Positions 1 through 7,247 of a stretch of 14,436 nt of DNA are shown piece by piece. This stretch comes from Sulfurimonas sp. (GTDB taxonomy: Bacteria > Campylobacterota > Campylobacteria > Campylobacterales > Sulfurimonadaceae): contig JAFLJV010000205.1 in assembly GCA_022712845.1 (NCBI GenBank), positions 1 to 14,436 on the forward strand, given 5' to 3'. The first letter of the stretch is position 1. Each line of letters starts with the position of its first letter. The translations under genes and the position numbers were made by a program. Below the pieces are notes generated by a model, which was not told the origin of the DNA, did not search any database, and saw only the letters and a list, made by a program, of their open reading frames with translations.

Positions 1-632
1 ATTCCTTTACCTTGAGAGATAATAACACCTGAAATAATTGGTACCATAGGAAATACACAAGGTGTAAGTGAGAGAAGAAGACCAAAACCAAAAAATGTTA
101 AAAGAACCATAAGTATACTATCAGATTTAATACTATTTGCAATAGAGTCACTTTGAGAAAGTTCACCTTCAGAGGATTTAATTTGAAGTTTTGAAAGCTC
201 TTTTGAGACTATAAGTTTTGAACTATCAATATCAATCTTAAAACTTTTACTTAATGGCTGATAACATAAACCCTGTTCAGAACAGCCTTGGTATGATACT
301 TTAAAATCAATTGCTTGAGTACCAGTTACACCAACATCTTTTTGTAAATCAACTACAAAAGTAGGAGAATCAATATAAACTAAATCTCCATCATGATCAA
401 TTGACGAAGGTGTTGTAAAATTTAAAACAGATATTTCATTGTTATTTTTAACATTAAATTTTATAGAACTAACATATAGATACATATCTTTAGCAGTCTC
501 TATATTCACTTCTATTTGCATTTTTTCATTTAGCTTTACACTAGGTTTAAATGCTTCATCTGGCATCAAGAATTTTGGTTGTGCACCAAAAAGTACAATA
601 GTTGAAAATAGAAGTAAAAATATTTTATTCAT
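1..632 (-). CDS. dsbD: Thiol:disulfide interchange protein DsbD, N-terminal part (cut by window edge)
   Basis: DsbD carries electrons from cytoplasmic thioredoxin across the inner membrane to periplasmic thiol proteins, such as disulfide isomerases and cytochrome c maturation factors. About 210 residues are visible. A signal peptide spans roughly residues 1-17 (MNKIFLLLFSTIVLFGAQ). A periplasmic alpha domain follows, with the cysteine pair C117/C123 in GCSEQGLCY, matching the DsbD alpha motif GCxxxGxCY. The first transmembrane helix begins near residue 172 and carries LTPCVFPMVP, the conserved cysteine motif of the membrane domain (C192). The rest of the membrane domain and the C-terminal thioredoxin domain lie beyond base 1. 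The start at 632 gives a clean signal peptide, although the ribosome site ahead of it (AAAGAT) is weak. A TATAAA at 654-659 on this strand could be its -10 box. The family call is firm. Confidence 0.93.
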   Translation of the reverse strand, partial: MNKIFLLLFSTIVLFGAQPKFLMPDEAFKPSVKLNEKMQIEVNIETAKDMYLYVSSIKFNVKNNNEISVLNFTTPSSIDHDGDLVYIDSPTFVVDLQKDVGVTGTQAIDFKVSYQGCSEQGLCYQPLSKSFKIDIDSSKLIVSKELSKLQIKSSEGELSQSDSIANSIKSDSILMVLLTFFGFGLLLSLTPCVFPMVPIISGVIISQGKG

Positions 633-663
633 TATAAATCTTTATAGTTATGTTTTATAAGCT

Positions 664-728
664 AATTGAACCCTCTGAATAATTACTATACTCTCAGAGA
701 GTTTGGTAATTATTCAGAGGGTTCAATT
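664..728. terminator. 23-bp perfect inverted repeat, candidate terminator of the GGDEF-EAL gene
   Basis: The left arm 664-686 and right arm 706-728 are exact reverse complements over 23 bases. They enclose a 19-base loop that contains a second hairpin (ACTCTC-A-GAGAGT, 690-702). The element starts 25 bases after the stop codon of the leftward GGDEF-EAL gene and ends about 30 bases before the dsbD start, so a terminator or mRNA-stabilising hairpin is the natural reading. There is no U-tract on either side, so it is not a textbook intrinsic terminator. It could also be a small palindromic repeat element. Confidence 0.6.
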
Positions 729-753
729 ATAACAAAGAAGAATTACAACTTTG

Positions 754-3051
754 TTAACTATATTTTTTTAGCATTTTTTCCATCTCTATAGCTGGCATTG
801 GTTTTGCATAAAAATACCCTTGAATATTTTCACATCCATTTTCTACTAAAAAATCTTTTTGCTCTTTTGTTTCAACACCTTCAGCTATTATATTTAATTT
901 CAAACTTTTACTTAAAGCTATAATAGCTCTAGTAATACCAACATCTTCTTCATTATCAGGAATATCTTGCACAAATGACTTATCAATTTTCAATTTATCA
1001 ATAGGAAGTTGTTTTAAATATGATAAAGATGAATAGCCTGTTCCAAAATCATCAATAGCTATCTCAATACCTATCTCATTTAAAGCTTGTAACACTTTAA
1101 TCACATTTTCAGGCTTATTCATAATTTCATTTTCAGTGATTTCAAGCTCAAGCCATTCAGGTTTACATCCAGTCTCTTCTATCATTTTCTCTATTATTGA
1201 AATAAAATCACATTGATGAATCTGTTTCATTGCAAGATTTAGTGCCAATACTCCAGGATTTAATCCTTGAGAATGCCATAATTTTACCTGTTTCATAGAT
1301 TCTCCCATTACCCATCTATCTAATTCAACAATCAATCCTGTTTCATTAGCAATAGGAATAAACTTATCTGGAGACATCATTTTTCCATTTGCTTGTTGCC
1401 ACCTAACTAAAGCTTCCATTCCAATAAGTTTATCAGTTTTTGCATTGATTTGAGGCTGATAATATACAACAAATTCTTCATTTTTTAGAGCTTTTCTAAA
1501 GTCTGATTCCATCGTAACTTTTTGATATGCTAATTCTGTCATATCACTAGAGTAATACTGAAAATTATTTCTACCTTCATCTTTTGCTTTATACATCGCG
1601 GCATCTGCATATTTTAATAAGTTATCTGCATTTGTATCATCTTTTGGATATAAACTAATTCCTATGCTACTGGAAATATAAAATATATGTTCCTTAATTA
1701 TGATTGGTTCTGATAAAACATTAAGTAATTTTTTTGCCAATACTGAAGCATCAGTTTTTTCTCTTAAATCTTCTGCAAGAACAGTAAACTCATCGCCACC
1801 TAAACGAGATATCGTATCATTTCTACGAATAATTTTTTTAAATCTTTTAGAAATTATTTTTAATACTTCATCTCCTATCGTATGTCCTAAAGAATCATTA
1901 ATATGTTTAAATCTATCTAAATCAATAAAAAATAGTGCAAATTCAGTGTTTTTTTGTTTTGACTTTAGTATTGCTTTATTTAGTCTATCATTAAATAAAA
2001 CTCTATTTGGCAATCCTGTAAGAGCATCATGATGTGCTTGATAATTAAAACTATTTTTTTGTTTACGAAGTTCAGCTGTATATCTTCTAATTAACTTATT
2101 CATTAATAACACTATAATTATCACAAGCGATAGTGTTATAAAGATTGAAATCCACCTTACAAATATAATAGTTTTCATATAGTAATCCATCTCATCTATA
2201 AAAATAAAATAACCAATTGAGTTTTTATTATAATCTTTTAAATTATAAGCACGAAATACAAGGTATTCTTTAGAATTTTTTGTAGCAATATAACTCTCTT
2301 GAGTAATTATTTTGTTATTTATTACATCTTTAATAGATGTATTATTTTTTGTATTTGACTGAAAATTTATAAATGAGTACTCATTTGTAAATGAACTAGA
2401 GTATCTATTTGTAGTTTTATCATATTCATAAATTGGTTTTATAGCTTCTTTAGTTGCTATAAAGACTGGAGTAAAAAAATTCATCATTGCAATTTTTGAC
2501 ATTAAGTACTTAATATCTATCCCAAATTCAAAAGTACCAATATGTTCACTACCTTTAAATACAGGAAAAATTATTTTATAATTAAAACCATATTTTTCTG
2601 CTTTAAGAGCAGTTTGAAATTTTTTAAATTGATTTGTTTTTAAAATTAATGGATGTGAAAGACTAAGGTTATCTCCATATTCATTTAAATTATGAAGACG
2701 TAAAAAACTATGTGTGTCTTTTGTATAAAAATGCATGGTATTTAGATATGGATTTTGTGAACTTAAGCTTTCGTATATAGGAAAAGTTAATTTTTGAAGT
2801 TTTTTTCTATCTTTATTTGCAAATGCATCAATAATTTCTGGATTTGAAAGTATATTTAGAGAATAATTTTTATACTCTTTTTTAATTTGATTAAAAATAT
2901 TATCAACAAGATATTTAGTATCACGCTCTTTTTTTTCTATAATCATATCAAGTACTGTAATATACTGATAATGTCCTAAATACATTAGTATAAATGAGCT
3001 TGTAAATTGAATAATTAATATAGCAAACACTATTTTTATACTAAACTTCAT
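754..3051 (-). CDS. Membrane-anchored GGDEF-EAL protein (c-di-GMP turnover) with periplasmic Cache-like sensor
   Basis: This protein is predicted to make and/or break down cyclic di-GMP in response to a periplasmic signal. It has 765 residues. TM1 is at about 8-27. A periplasmic region of about 265 residues follows (28-293), whose HFYTKDTHSFLRLHNLNEYGD stretch resembles double-Cache domains of the dCache_3 type. TM2 is at about 294-318. The GGDEF domain is at about 340-500, starting HDALTGLPNR, with an intact GGDEF at 418-422 and an inhibitory-site RxxD (RRND, 409-412) five residues before it. The EAL domain is at about 510-760, with EALVRW at 546, EITENE, DDFGTGYSSL, AEGVET and QGYFYAKPMP. 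Both catalytic signatures look complete, so dual activity is possible. In such proteins one domain often only regulates the other, and the sequence alone does not settle which. The start is supported by AAGGTG about 10 bases upstream. It appears to be transcribed alone. Confidence 0.92.
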   Translation of the reverse strand: MKFSIKIVFAILIIQFTSSFILMYLGHYQYITVLDMIIEKKERDTKYLVDNIFNQIKKEYKNYSLNILSNPEIIDAFANKDRKKLQKLTFPIYESLSSQNPYLNTMHFYTKDTHSFLRLHNLNEYGDNLSLSHPLILKTNQFKKFQTALKAEKYGFNYKIIFPVFKGSEHIGTFEFGIDIKYLMSKIAMMNFFTPVFIATKEAIKPIYEYDKTTNRYSSSFTNEYSFINFQSNTKNNTSIKDVINNKIITQESYIATKNSKEYLVFRAYNLKDYNKNSIGYFIFIDEMDYYMKTIIFVRWISIFITLSLVIIIVLLMNKLIRRYTAELRKQKNSFNYQAHHDALTGLPNRVLFNDRLNKAILKSKQKNTEFALFFIDLDRFKHINDSLGHTIGDEVLKIISKRFKKIIRRNDTISRLGGDEFTVLAEDLREKTDASVLAKKLLNVLSEPIIIKEHIFYISSSIGISLYPKDDTNADNLLKYADAAMYKAKDEGRNNFQYYSSDMTELAYQKVTMESDFRKALKNEEFVVYYQPQINAKTDKLIGMEALVRWQQANGKMMSPDKFIPIANETGLIVELDRWVMGESMKQVKLWHSQGLNPGVLALNLAMKQIHQCDFISIIEKMIEETGCKPEWLELEITENEIMNKPENVIKVLQALNEIGIEIAIDDFGTGYSSLSYLKQLPIDKLKIDKSFVQDIPDNEEDVGITRAIIALSKSLKLNIIAEGVETKEQKDFLVENGCENIQGYFYAKPMPAIEMEKMLKKYS

Positions 3052-3068
3052 ATATTAAACACACCTTG

Positions 3069-3098
3069 TTTATATTTATATTTATATTTATATTTATA
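3069..3098. repeat. Five tandem TTTATA hexamers
   Basis: Five exact copies of TTTATA lie end to end, 18 to 47 bases upstream of the GGDEF-EAL start codon. On the strand of that gene each unit reads TATAAA, a good -10 hexamer. The tract therefore sits where its promoter should be, or between the promoter and the ribosome site AAGGTG. Copy-number slippage here could alter expression. It may equally be simple low-complexity DNA in an AT-rich genome. Confidence 0.7.
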
Positions 3099-3209
3099 TT
3101 ATATTATTTTATGGTAACAACTAGATTAATCGTTCACAAATGAGATGCAATATTATTTCATGCTGTAGACAATTAAATCAATAAAAATATTTAAGCTATT
3201 CATTAGTAA

Positions 3210-3222
3210 TATAATATATAAT
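3210..3222 (+). promoter_or_regulatory. Candidate -10 region for the DUF255-pdxJ-pdxA gene group
   Basis: Two perfect TATAAT hexamers (3210-3215 and 3217-3222) lie 29 to 41 bases before the start codon of the DUF255 gene, the first of four closely spaced rightward genes. The upstream side is AT-rich and lacks a clear -35 box, which is normal for sigma-70 promoters in Campylobacterota. This is a motif match only. AT-rich DNA yields such hexamers by chance. Confidence 0.45.
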
Positions 3223-3250
3223 CCATAAAATAAAAAACAAAGAAAATATT

Positions 3251-5188
3251 ATGTCAAATAAATTAGCAAAAGAAGATAGCCCATATTTGCAACAACACAA
3301 AGAAAATCCAGTTAATTGGTACCCTTGGGGTGATGAGGCATTTTCTAAAGCTAAGAGAGAAAATAAAGCTATATTTATCTCTATAGGTTATAGTTCTTGT
3401 CATTGGTGTCATGTTATGGAGGAAAAAATTTTTAAAAATAAAGAGTGTGCAGATATTTTAAATAAACACTTTATCTCTATAAAAGTAGATAGAGAAGAGA
3501 GACCTGATATAGATAAACATTATCAAGAGGTTTATTTGTTACTTAACCGCAAAGCTGGTGGTTGGCCAACATCAATCTTTTGTACACCACAAAATAAACC
3601 TTTTTTTGCAGGAACATATATTCCACCCCAATCACAAGAAGGTAGTATTGAAGGTATGGGGTTTATTGAACTTACAAAATTAATAGGCTCAAAAATATCT
3701 CAAAATGATGAACAGATACATAAAAATGCTAATGAAATTGAAAATTATTTAAAGCAAGATGAACATCCAAAAGAAGCAACTGTACTTAAAGAAGATTTTG
3801 CTAAAAATTTTATACTTCAAGTTAAAAATAACTATGAAACAAAAGATGGCGGATTTTCAATTGCACCAAAATTTCCACATGCAAGTACTCTAGGCACACT
3901 TTTAACTATTGATAAACTCTATAATGATAAATCTGCCAAAGCGATGTTATTACACACTTTAGATAGTATGAAAAAAGGTGGAATGTATGACCTTGTTGAT
4001 GGTGGATTTTGTAGATACTCTGTAGATAGTGAGTGGAAGGTTCCTCACTTTGAAAAGATGCTTTATGATAATGCCCTACTCTGTGAGATATATACAAATA
4101 CTTACCTCACTTACAAAAATGAATCTCATCTTCAAACTGCAAAAGAAATAGCTGATTTTTGGTATAACTTTATGAGTGAGGATAACCTTTTTTATAGTGC
4201 AAGTGATGCAGATAGTGAAGGAGAAGAGGGAACTTACTTTATTTATAAATATGAAAAGGTTTATAATATACTTCAAGAAAATGGTTATAAAAATATAGAA
4301 TCAATTTTAGACTCTCTAAGCGTAACTCCAAATGGAAATTTTGAGGGTAAAAATATTATAAGATTTAAAGATACAAATACACCAGAAGAGTTTGATAGTA
4401 TAAAAATTTTACTCGCACAATTAAGATCAAAAAGAGAATACCCTTTTATAGATACAAAAATACAAACTTCATGGTCAAGTATGATGATTAAAGCCTTGTT
4501 TACACTTGGCAATATTGACAATATATATAAACAAAGAGCTATTAAAAATCTTGATACTCTTCTAGAAACTATGTTTATCGATGAAAAACTTTATCATACA
4601 ACACTCATACATAAAATACCAAAAGTGGAGGCTTTCTTAGAAGACTATGCTTTTTTAGCACAAGCATTAATCATCGCTTTTAATTCTACACAAAATGAGA
4701 TGTATTTAATCCGTGCTCAATATCTTACAAATACGGCATTAGAAAAATTTTATACCAAAGGTGTATGGAACTTCAGTATTGGGGAATTTGAAACAAAAGC
4801 TGATATTGCTGATAATACATACACAAGTTCTATTGGTGTTATGGTTGACGTTTTGTTATCTTTAGGAACATTATTAGAAGATGAAAAGTACAATCATTTT
4901 GCATTTAAAACATTGGAATACAACTCTTTTGAATTAGGTAGACGTCCTGTAATATATCCATATATGTTACGCCAAGTACTAAGATACTTAAAAGGTGATA
5001 GAATTATAAAATCAAATATTTCAAATCTACAATCTCAATCATTAAAACTTAGTTCATTAACTTATCCATTTATACAAAAAAAAGCTAGTGATATCCAAAA
5101 TTACACTGTTTGTGGTGATAATAGATGTTTTAATAGTACAAACGATATAAATAAAATAAATGATATAATTGTCGATACTATAAAATAG
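3251..5188 (+). CDS. DUF255/SPATA20-family protein: thioredoxin-fold domain fused to an (alpha/alpha)6-barrel-like domain
   Basis: The protein has 645 residues and belongs to the YyaL/SSP411/SPATA20 family. Its N-terminal domain (about 4-165) is thioredoxin-like and opens with the family signature [18 protein letters not shown]. It carries a CxxC pair in [10 protein letters not shown] (C50, C53), followed by [20 protein letters not shown] and FFAGTYIPP. The remainder shows family motifs such as [40 protein letters not shown] (quoted in part: [21 protein letters not shown]) and [12 protein letters not shown]. This part resembles sugar-epimerase or glycosidase-like alpha/alpha barrels. The tail VCGDNRC is also typical. 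The biochemical role of the family is not settled; a redox or quality-control function is inferred from the CxxC. No signal peptide is seen, so it should be cytoplasmic. The start fits the conserved N-terminus, though the ribosome site (AAAGAAAA) is weak. The length is slightly shorter than usual for the family. Confidence 0.93.
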   Translation: MSNKLAKEDSPYLQQHKENPVNWYPWGDEAFSKAKRENKAIFISIGYSSCHWCHVMEEKIFKNKECADILNKHFISIKVDREERPDIDKHYQEVYLLLNRKAGGWPTSIFCTPQNKPFFAGTYIPPQSQEGSIEGMGFIELTKLIGSKISQNDEQIHKNANEIENYLKQDEHPKEATVLKEDFAKNFILQVKNNYETKDGGFSIAPKFPHASTLGTLLTIDKLYNDKSAKAMLLHTLDSMKKGGMYDLVDGGFCRYSVDSEWKVPHFEKMLYDNALLCEIYTNTYLTYKNESHLQTAKEIADFWYNFMSEDNLFYSASDADSEGEEGTYFIYKYEKVYNILQENGYKNIESILDSLSVTPNGNFEGKNIIRFKDTNTPEEFDSIKILLAQLRSKREYPFIDTKIQTSWSSMMIKALFTLGNIDNIYKQRAIKNLDTLLETMFIDEKLYHTTLIHKIPKVEAFLEDYAFLAQALIIAFNSTQNEMYLIRAQYLTNTALEKFYTKGVWNFSIGEFETKADIADNTYTSSIGVMVDVLLSLGTLLEDEKYNHFAFKTLEYNSFELGRRPVIYPYMLRQVLRYLKGDRIIKSNISNLQSQSLKLSSLTYPFIQKKASDIQNYTVCGDNRCFNSTNDINKINDIIVDTIK

Positions 5189-5207
5189 AAAAAATGAGGA
5201 TTTTAAT

Positions 5208-5312
5208 ATGAAAAAAGTAATTTTGACACTTATACTAGCACTGGGATTTGCAACTTTATTTAGTGCATGTGAGCGTAATGATTATCAACATCCAATGCAT
5301 CGTTCTAAATAA
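5208..5312 (+). CDS. Very small lipoprotein (34 aa), unknown function
   Basis: This short ORF encodes 34 residues. It begins MKKVILTLILALGF, a basic start followed by a hydrophobic helix, and reaches a lipobox LFSAC with the lipidated cysteine at residue 21. The mature peptide would be only 14 residues (CERNDYQHPMHRSK), rich in charged residues and histidine. A ribosome site, GAGGA, sits about 7 bases before the ATG. It starts 19 bases after the stop of the DUF255 gene and ends 31 bases before pdxJ, on the same strand, so it is probably cotranscribed with them. It resembles entericidin-like or other minimal lipoproteins in size and build, but I do not recognise a family. The signal peptide, lipobox, ribosome site and position together argue that it is a real gene. 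Confidence 0.75.
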   Translation: MKKVILTLILALGFATLFSACERNDYQHPMHRSK

Positions 5313-5343
5313 AAATTAACTATAAAGTAAAATATTGAATAAA

Positions 5344-6126
5344 ATGACACTAGGTGTAAATATAGACCACGTAGCAGTTTTACGCGAAGCAAGAAGAGTA
5401 AATGACCCAGATATACTAAATGCACTCTATGTCGCATGTGCAAATGGTGCTGATCAAATAACAATACACTTAAGAGAAGATAGACGTCATATACAAGATA
5501 TAGATGTATCTAACATCATGTTACACTCCACTTTGCCAGTAAACCTTGAGTGTTCAATAAATAAAGATATTCTAAATATTGTTAGTAATTTAAAGCCTCA
5601 TCGTGCTACATTAGTTCCTGAAAAAAGGGAAGAAGTGACAACAGAGGGTGGTCTTGATGTTTTTACATATGAAGATGAAATAGCATATGCAATAGAACAA
5701 CTCCATGATTCAATTATTCCAGTTTCACTATTTGTTGATCCAACTATAGAAGCTATGGAAAAATCAAAAGAGTTAGGTGCAGAGATGGTAGAGCTTCATA
5801 CAGGAACTTTTGCCAATATATTTGCAATGCTAAACTCCTCACTTTCACACTCTAATCATTCAATAGAAGAACTAAAATTACCTAGATATGAACTATCCAG
5901 TAAACTTGAAAAATCAATAGAAGATATTACAACAGCCGCAAAACATGCAAAAAGTCTTGGTCTTGAAGTTGCAGCTGGACATGGATTAAATTATCATAAT
6001 GTATCTTACATGATGGATATAGATGAGATAATAGAGTTAAATATTGGTCAAAGTATCATTGCAAGAAGTGTTTTTAGTGGTTTAGCTGACGCAATTAAAG
6101 AGATGAAAAGACTTACTACTAGATAA
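5344..6126 (+). CDS. pdxJ: Pyridoxine 5'-phosphate synthase PdxJ
   Basis: PdxJ condenses 3-amino-2-oxopropyl phosphate with 1-deoxy-xylulose 5-phosphate to give pyridoxine 5'-phosphate, the ring-closing step of DXP-dependent vitamin B6 synthesis in the cytosol. The protein is a TIM barrel of 260 residues from the ATG. Family motifs are GVNIDHVAVLREAR, IHLREDRRHI (H42 and H49), NLECS (E69), LVPEKREEVTTEGGLDV, AAGHGLNYHN (H213) and ELNIGQSIIARSVF. A short insertion around 156-183 relative to the E. coli enzyme lengthens the protein a little. A TTG at 5335 in the same frame would add MNK. I prefer the ATG at 5344 because MTLGVNIDH matches the family N-terminus; neither start has a strong ribosome site. 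It lies directly upstream of pdxA. Confidence 0.96.
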   Translation: MTLGVNIDHVAVLREARRVNDPDILNALYVACANGADQITIHLREDRRHIQDIDVSNIMLHSTLPVNLECSINKDILNIVSNLKPHRATLVPEKREEVTTEGGLDVFTYEDEIAYAIEQLHDSIIPVSLFVDPTIEAMEKSKELGAEMVELHTGTFANIFAMLNSSLSHSNHSIEELKLPRYELSSKLEKSIEDITTAAKHAKSLGLEVAAGHGLNYHNVSYMMDIDEIIELNIGQSIIARSVFSGLADAIKEMKRLTTR

Positions 6127-6130
6127 ACAA

Positions 6131-6185
6131 ATAATTGCAGCAAAGCCGCAATTATTACGCTAGCCGCTGAGGCAAAGCTAGCCTC
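6131..6185. repeat. Two short hairpins with GCTAGC between pdxJ and pdxA
   Basis: The 84-base pdxJ-pdxA spacer holds two adjacent inverted repeats. The first is ATAATTGC/GCAATTAT (6131-6138 with 6148-6155). The second region has GCTAGC at 6159-6164 and again at 6177-6182, with an overlapping GAGGC/GCCTC pair (6169-6173 with 6181-6185). It is clearly richer in GC than the surrounding DNA. Its core resembles the hairpin downstream of pdxA, which also contains CGCTA...GG...AGCTAGC. There is no U-tract, so it looks more like a processing or stability element, or a dispersed repeat, than a terminator. Confidence 0.5.
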
Positions 6186-6210
6186 TTCAAGGCAGAAAAA
6201 AGAAGATAAT

Positions 6211-7119
6211 ATGAAAAAGAAAATAGCTATATCTATTGGTGATTTAAATGGTGTTGGAATTGAGATAGTACTAAAAGCTCACAATGAAATCTCTAAGCTT
6301 TGCGAGCCAATCTACTGTATAAATGAATATATGCTAAAGCAAGCAAGCAACCTTTTAAATGTAGAAATTCCACAAGATTTTAAAATCTCATATGTTGATG
6401 GTGAATTTATTATAAAAATAGCAAAAATAGACTCTAATTCTGGAAGATACTCCTATAACTCTTTTATTAATGCCATAAAATTATGTGAAGATGAAAAAGC
6501 TGATGCTGTTGTAACTATGCCTATTCATAAAGAAGCTTGGATGATGGCAGATATAAAGTATAAAGGTCATACGGACCTACTTAGAGAGTACTTTAAAAAA
6601 AATGCCATAATGATGCTTGGATGTCAAAAAATGTTTGTAGCTTTATATACAGAACATATCCCATTAAAAGATGTAGCAAATCTCATTAAAAAAGATAAAC
6701 TTCAAAAATTTCTACTTGATTTAAATAAAAGTTTACCACATAAAAAAATAGCAGTTCTTGGACTTAATCCTCATGCTGGAGATAATGGTGTTTTGGGAAA
6801 TGAAGAGATAGAAATAAACAAAGCTATAAAAGATGTAAATAATATTATAGAGGAGGAGTTGTTTTTTGGGGCTATTGTTCCTGATATAGCTTTCACTCCT
6901 CACTTTAGAAATAAATTCAACTACTTTGTTGCTATGTACCATGATCAGGGTTTAGCACCTCTAAAAGCATTATACTTTGATGAAAGCATTAATATATCTC
7001 TAAATTTACCAATTGTTAGGACTTCTGTAGATCATGGAACTGCTTTTGATATTGCATATAAAGGAGAGGCAAACACTCTTAGTTACATAAATGCAATTAA
7101 GAGTGCTATTTCTTTTTAA
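6211..7119 (+). CDS. pdxA: 4-hydroxythreonine-4-phosphate dehydrogenase PdxA
   Basis: PdxA oxidises 4-phosphohydroxy-threonine with NAD(P)+. The product decarboxylates to the amino-ketone that PdxJ uses, so the two adjacent genes encode consecutive steps of pyridoxal phosphate synthesis. The protein has 302 residues and starts ISIGDLNGVGIEIV, the family N-terminus. The three metal-binding histidines are recognisable: H149 in TEHIPL, H188 in GLNPHAGDNG and H244 in AMYHDQGLAPLK. Other matches are KGHTDLL and RTSVDHGTAFDIAYKG. It is somewhat shorter than the E. coli enzyme (329 residues). The shortening is in the N-terminal half, and no key residue seems lost. The ribosome site is weak (AGAAG, about 6 bases upstream). 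It is the last gene of the rightward group and is followed by a tandem hairpin element. Confidence 0.95.
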   Translation: MKKKIAISIGDLNGVGIEIVLKAHNEISKLCEPIYCINEYMLKQASNLLNVEIPQDFKISYVDGEFIIKIAKIDSNSGRYSYNSFINAIKLCEDEKADAVVTMPIHKEAWMMADIKYKGHTDLLREYFKKNAIMMLGCQKMFVALYTEHIPLKDVANLIKKDKLQKFLLDLNKSLPHKKIAVLGLNPHAGDNGVLGNEEIEINKAIKDVNNIIEEELFFGAIVPDIAFTPHFRNKFNYFVAMYHDQGLAPLKALYFDESINISLNLPIVRTSVDHGTAFDIAYKGEANTLSYINAIKSAISF

Positions 7120-7146
7120 AATTATTTTATTAACTTATGAATCTTC

Positions 7147-7167
7147 GCTAACTCCTGCGGAGCTAGC
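7147..7167. terminator. Hairpin, copy 1 (between pdxA and chemoreceptor)
   Basis: GCTAACTCC and GGAGCTAGC pair over nine bases, with one G-U or A-C type mismatch depending on the strand, around a TGC loop. It begins 28 bases after the pdxA stop. Read rightward, a T5 run follows about 20 bases later (CTTTTTCG), too far away for a classical intrinsic terminator. Position and shape still suggest a shared transcript end for the two convergent genes. Confidence 0.5.
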
Positions 7168-7220
7168 TATATGCTACTTAAGAAACTTTTTCGAATTGTT
7201 TTATTAACTTATGAACCTTC

Positions 7221-7241
7221 GCTAACTCCTGCGGAGCTAGC
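7221..7241. terminator. Hairpin, copy 2 (just after the chemoreceptor stop)
   Basis: This has the same nine-base-pair stem and TGC loop as copy 1, 74 bases further right. For the leftward chemoreceptor gene it starts six bases after the TAG stop, the expected place for a 3'-end hairpin. No U-tract follows on that strand. Confidence 0.5.
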
Positions 7242-7247
7242 TATATG

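Noticed and set aside
439..660. Rightward ORF of 73 codons
   Set aside because: It lies antisense to the dsbD N-terminus and its promoter region; the dsbD frame has clear family motifs.
1700..2032. Rightward ORF of 110 codons
   Set aside because: It is antisense to the GGDEF domain and has no recognisable protein features or ribosome site.
3052..3250. Small RNA or extra gene in the 199-base divergent gap
   Set aside because: I see only AT-rich sequence, the hexamer tract and TATAAT motifs; no stable structure or coding frame.
5335..5343. TTG start for pdxJ three codons upstream
   Set aside because: Family N-termini match the ATG at 5344; the TTG has no better ribosome site. It remains possible.
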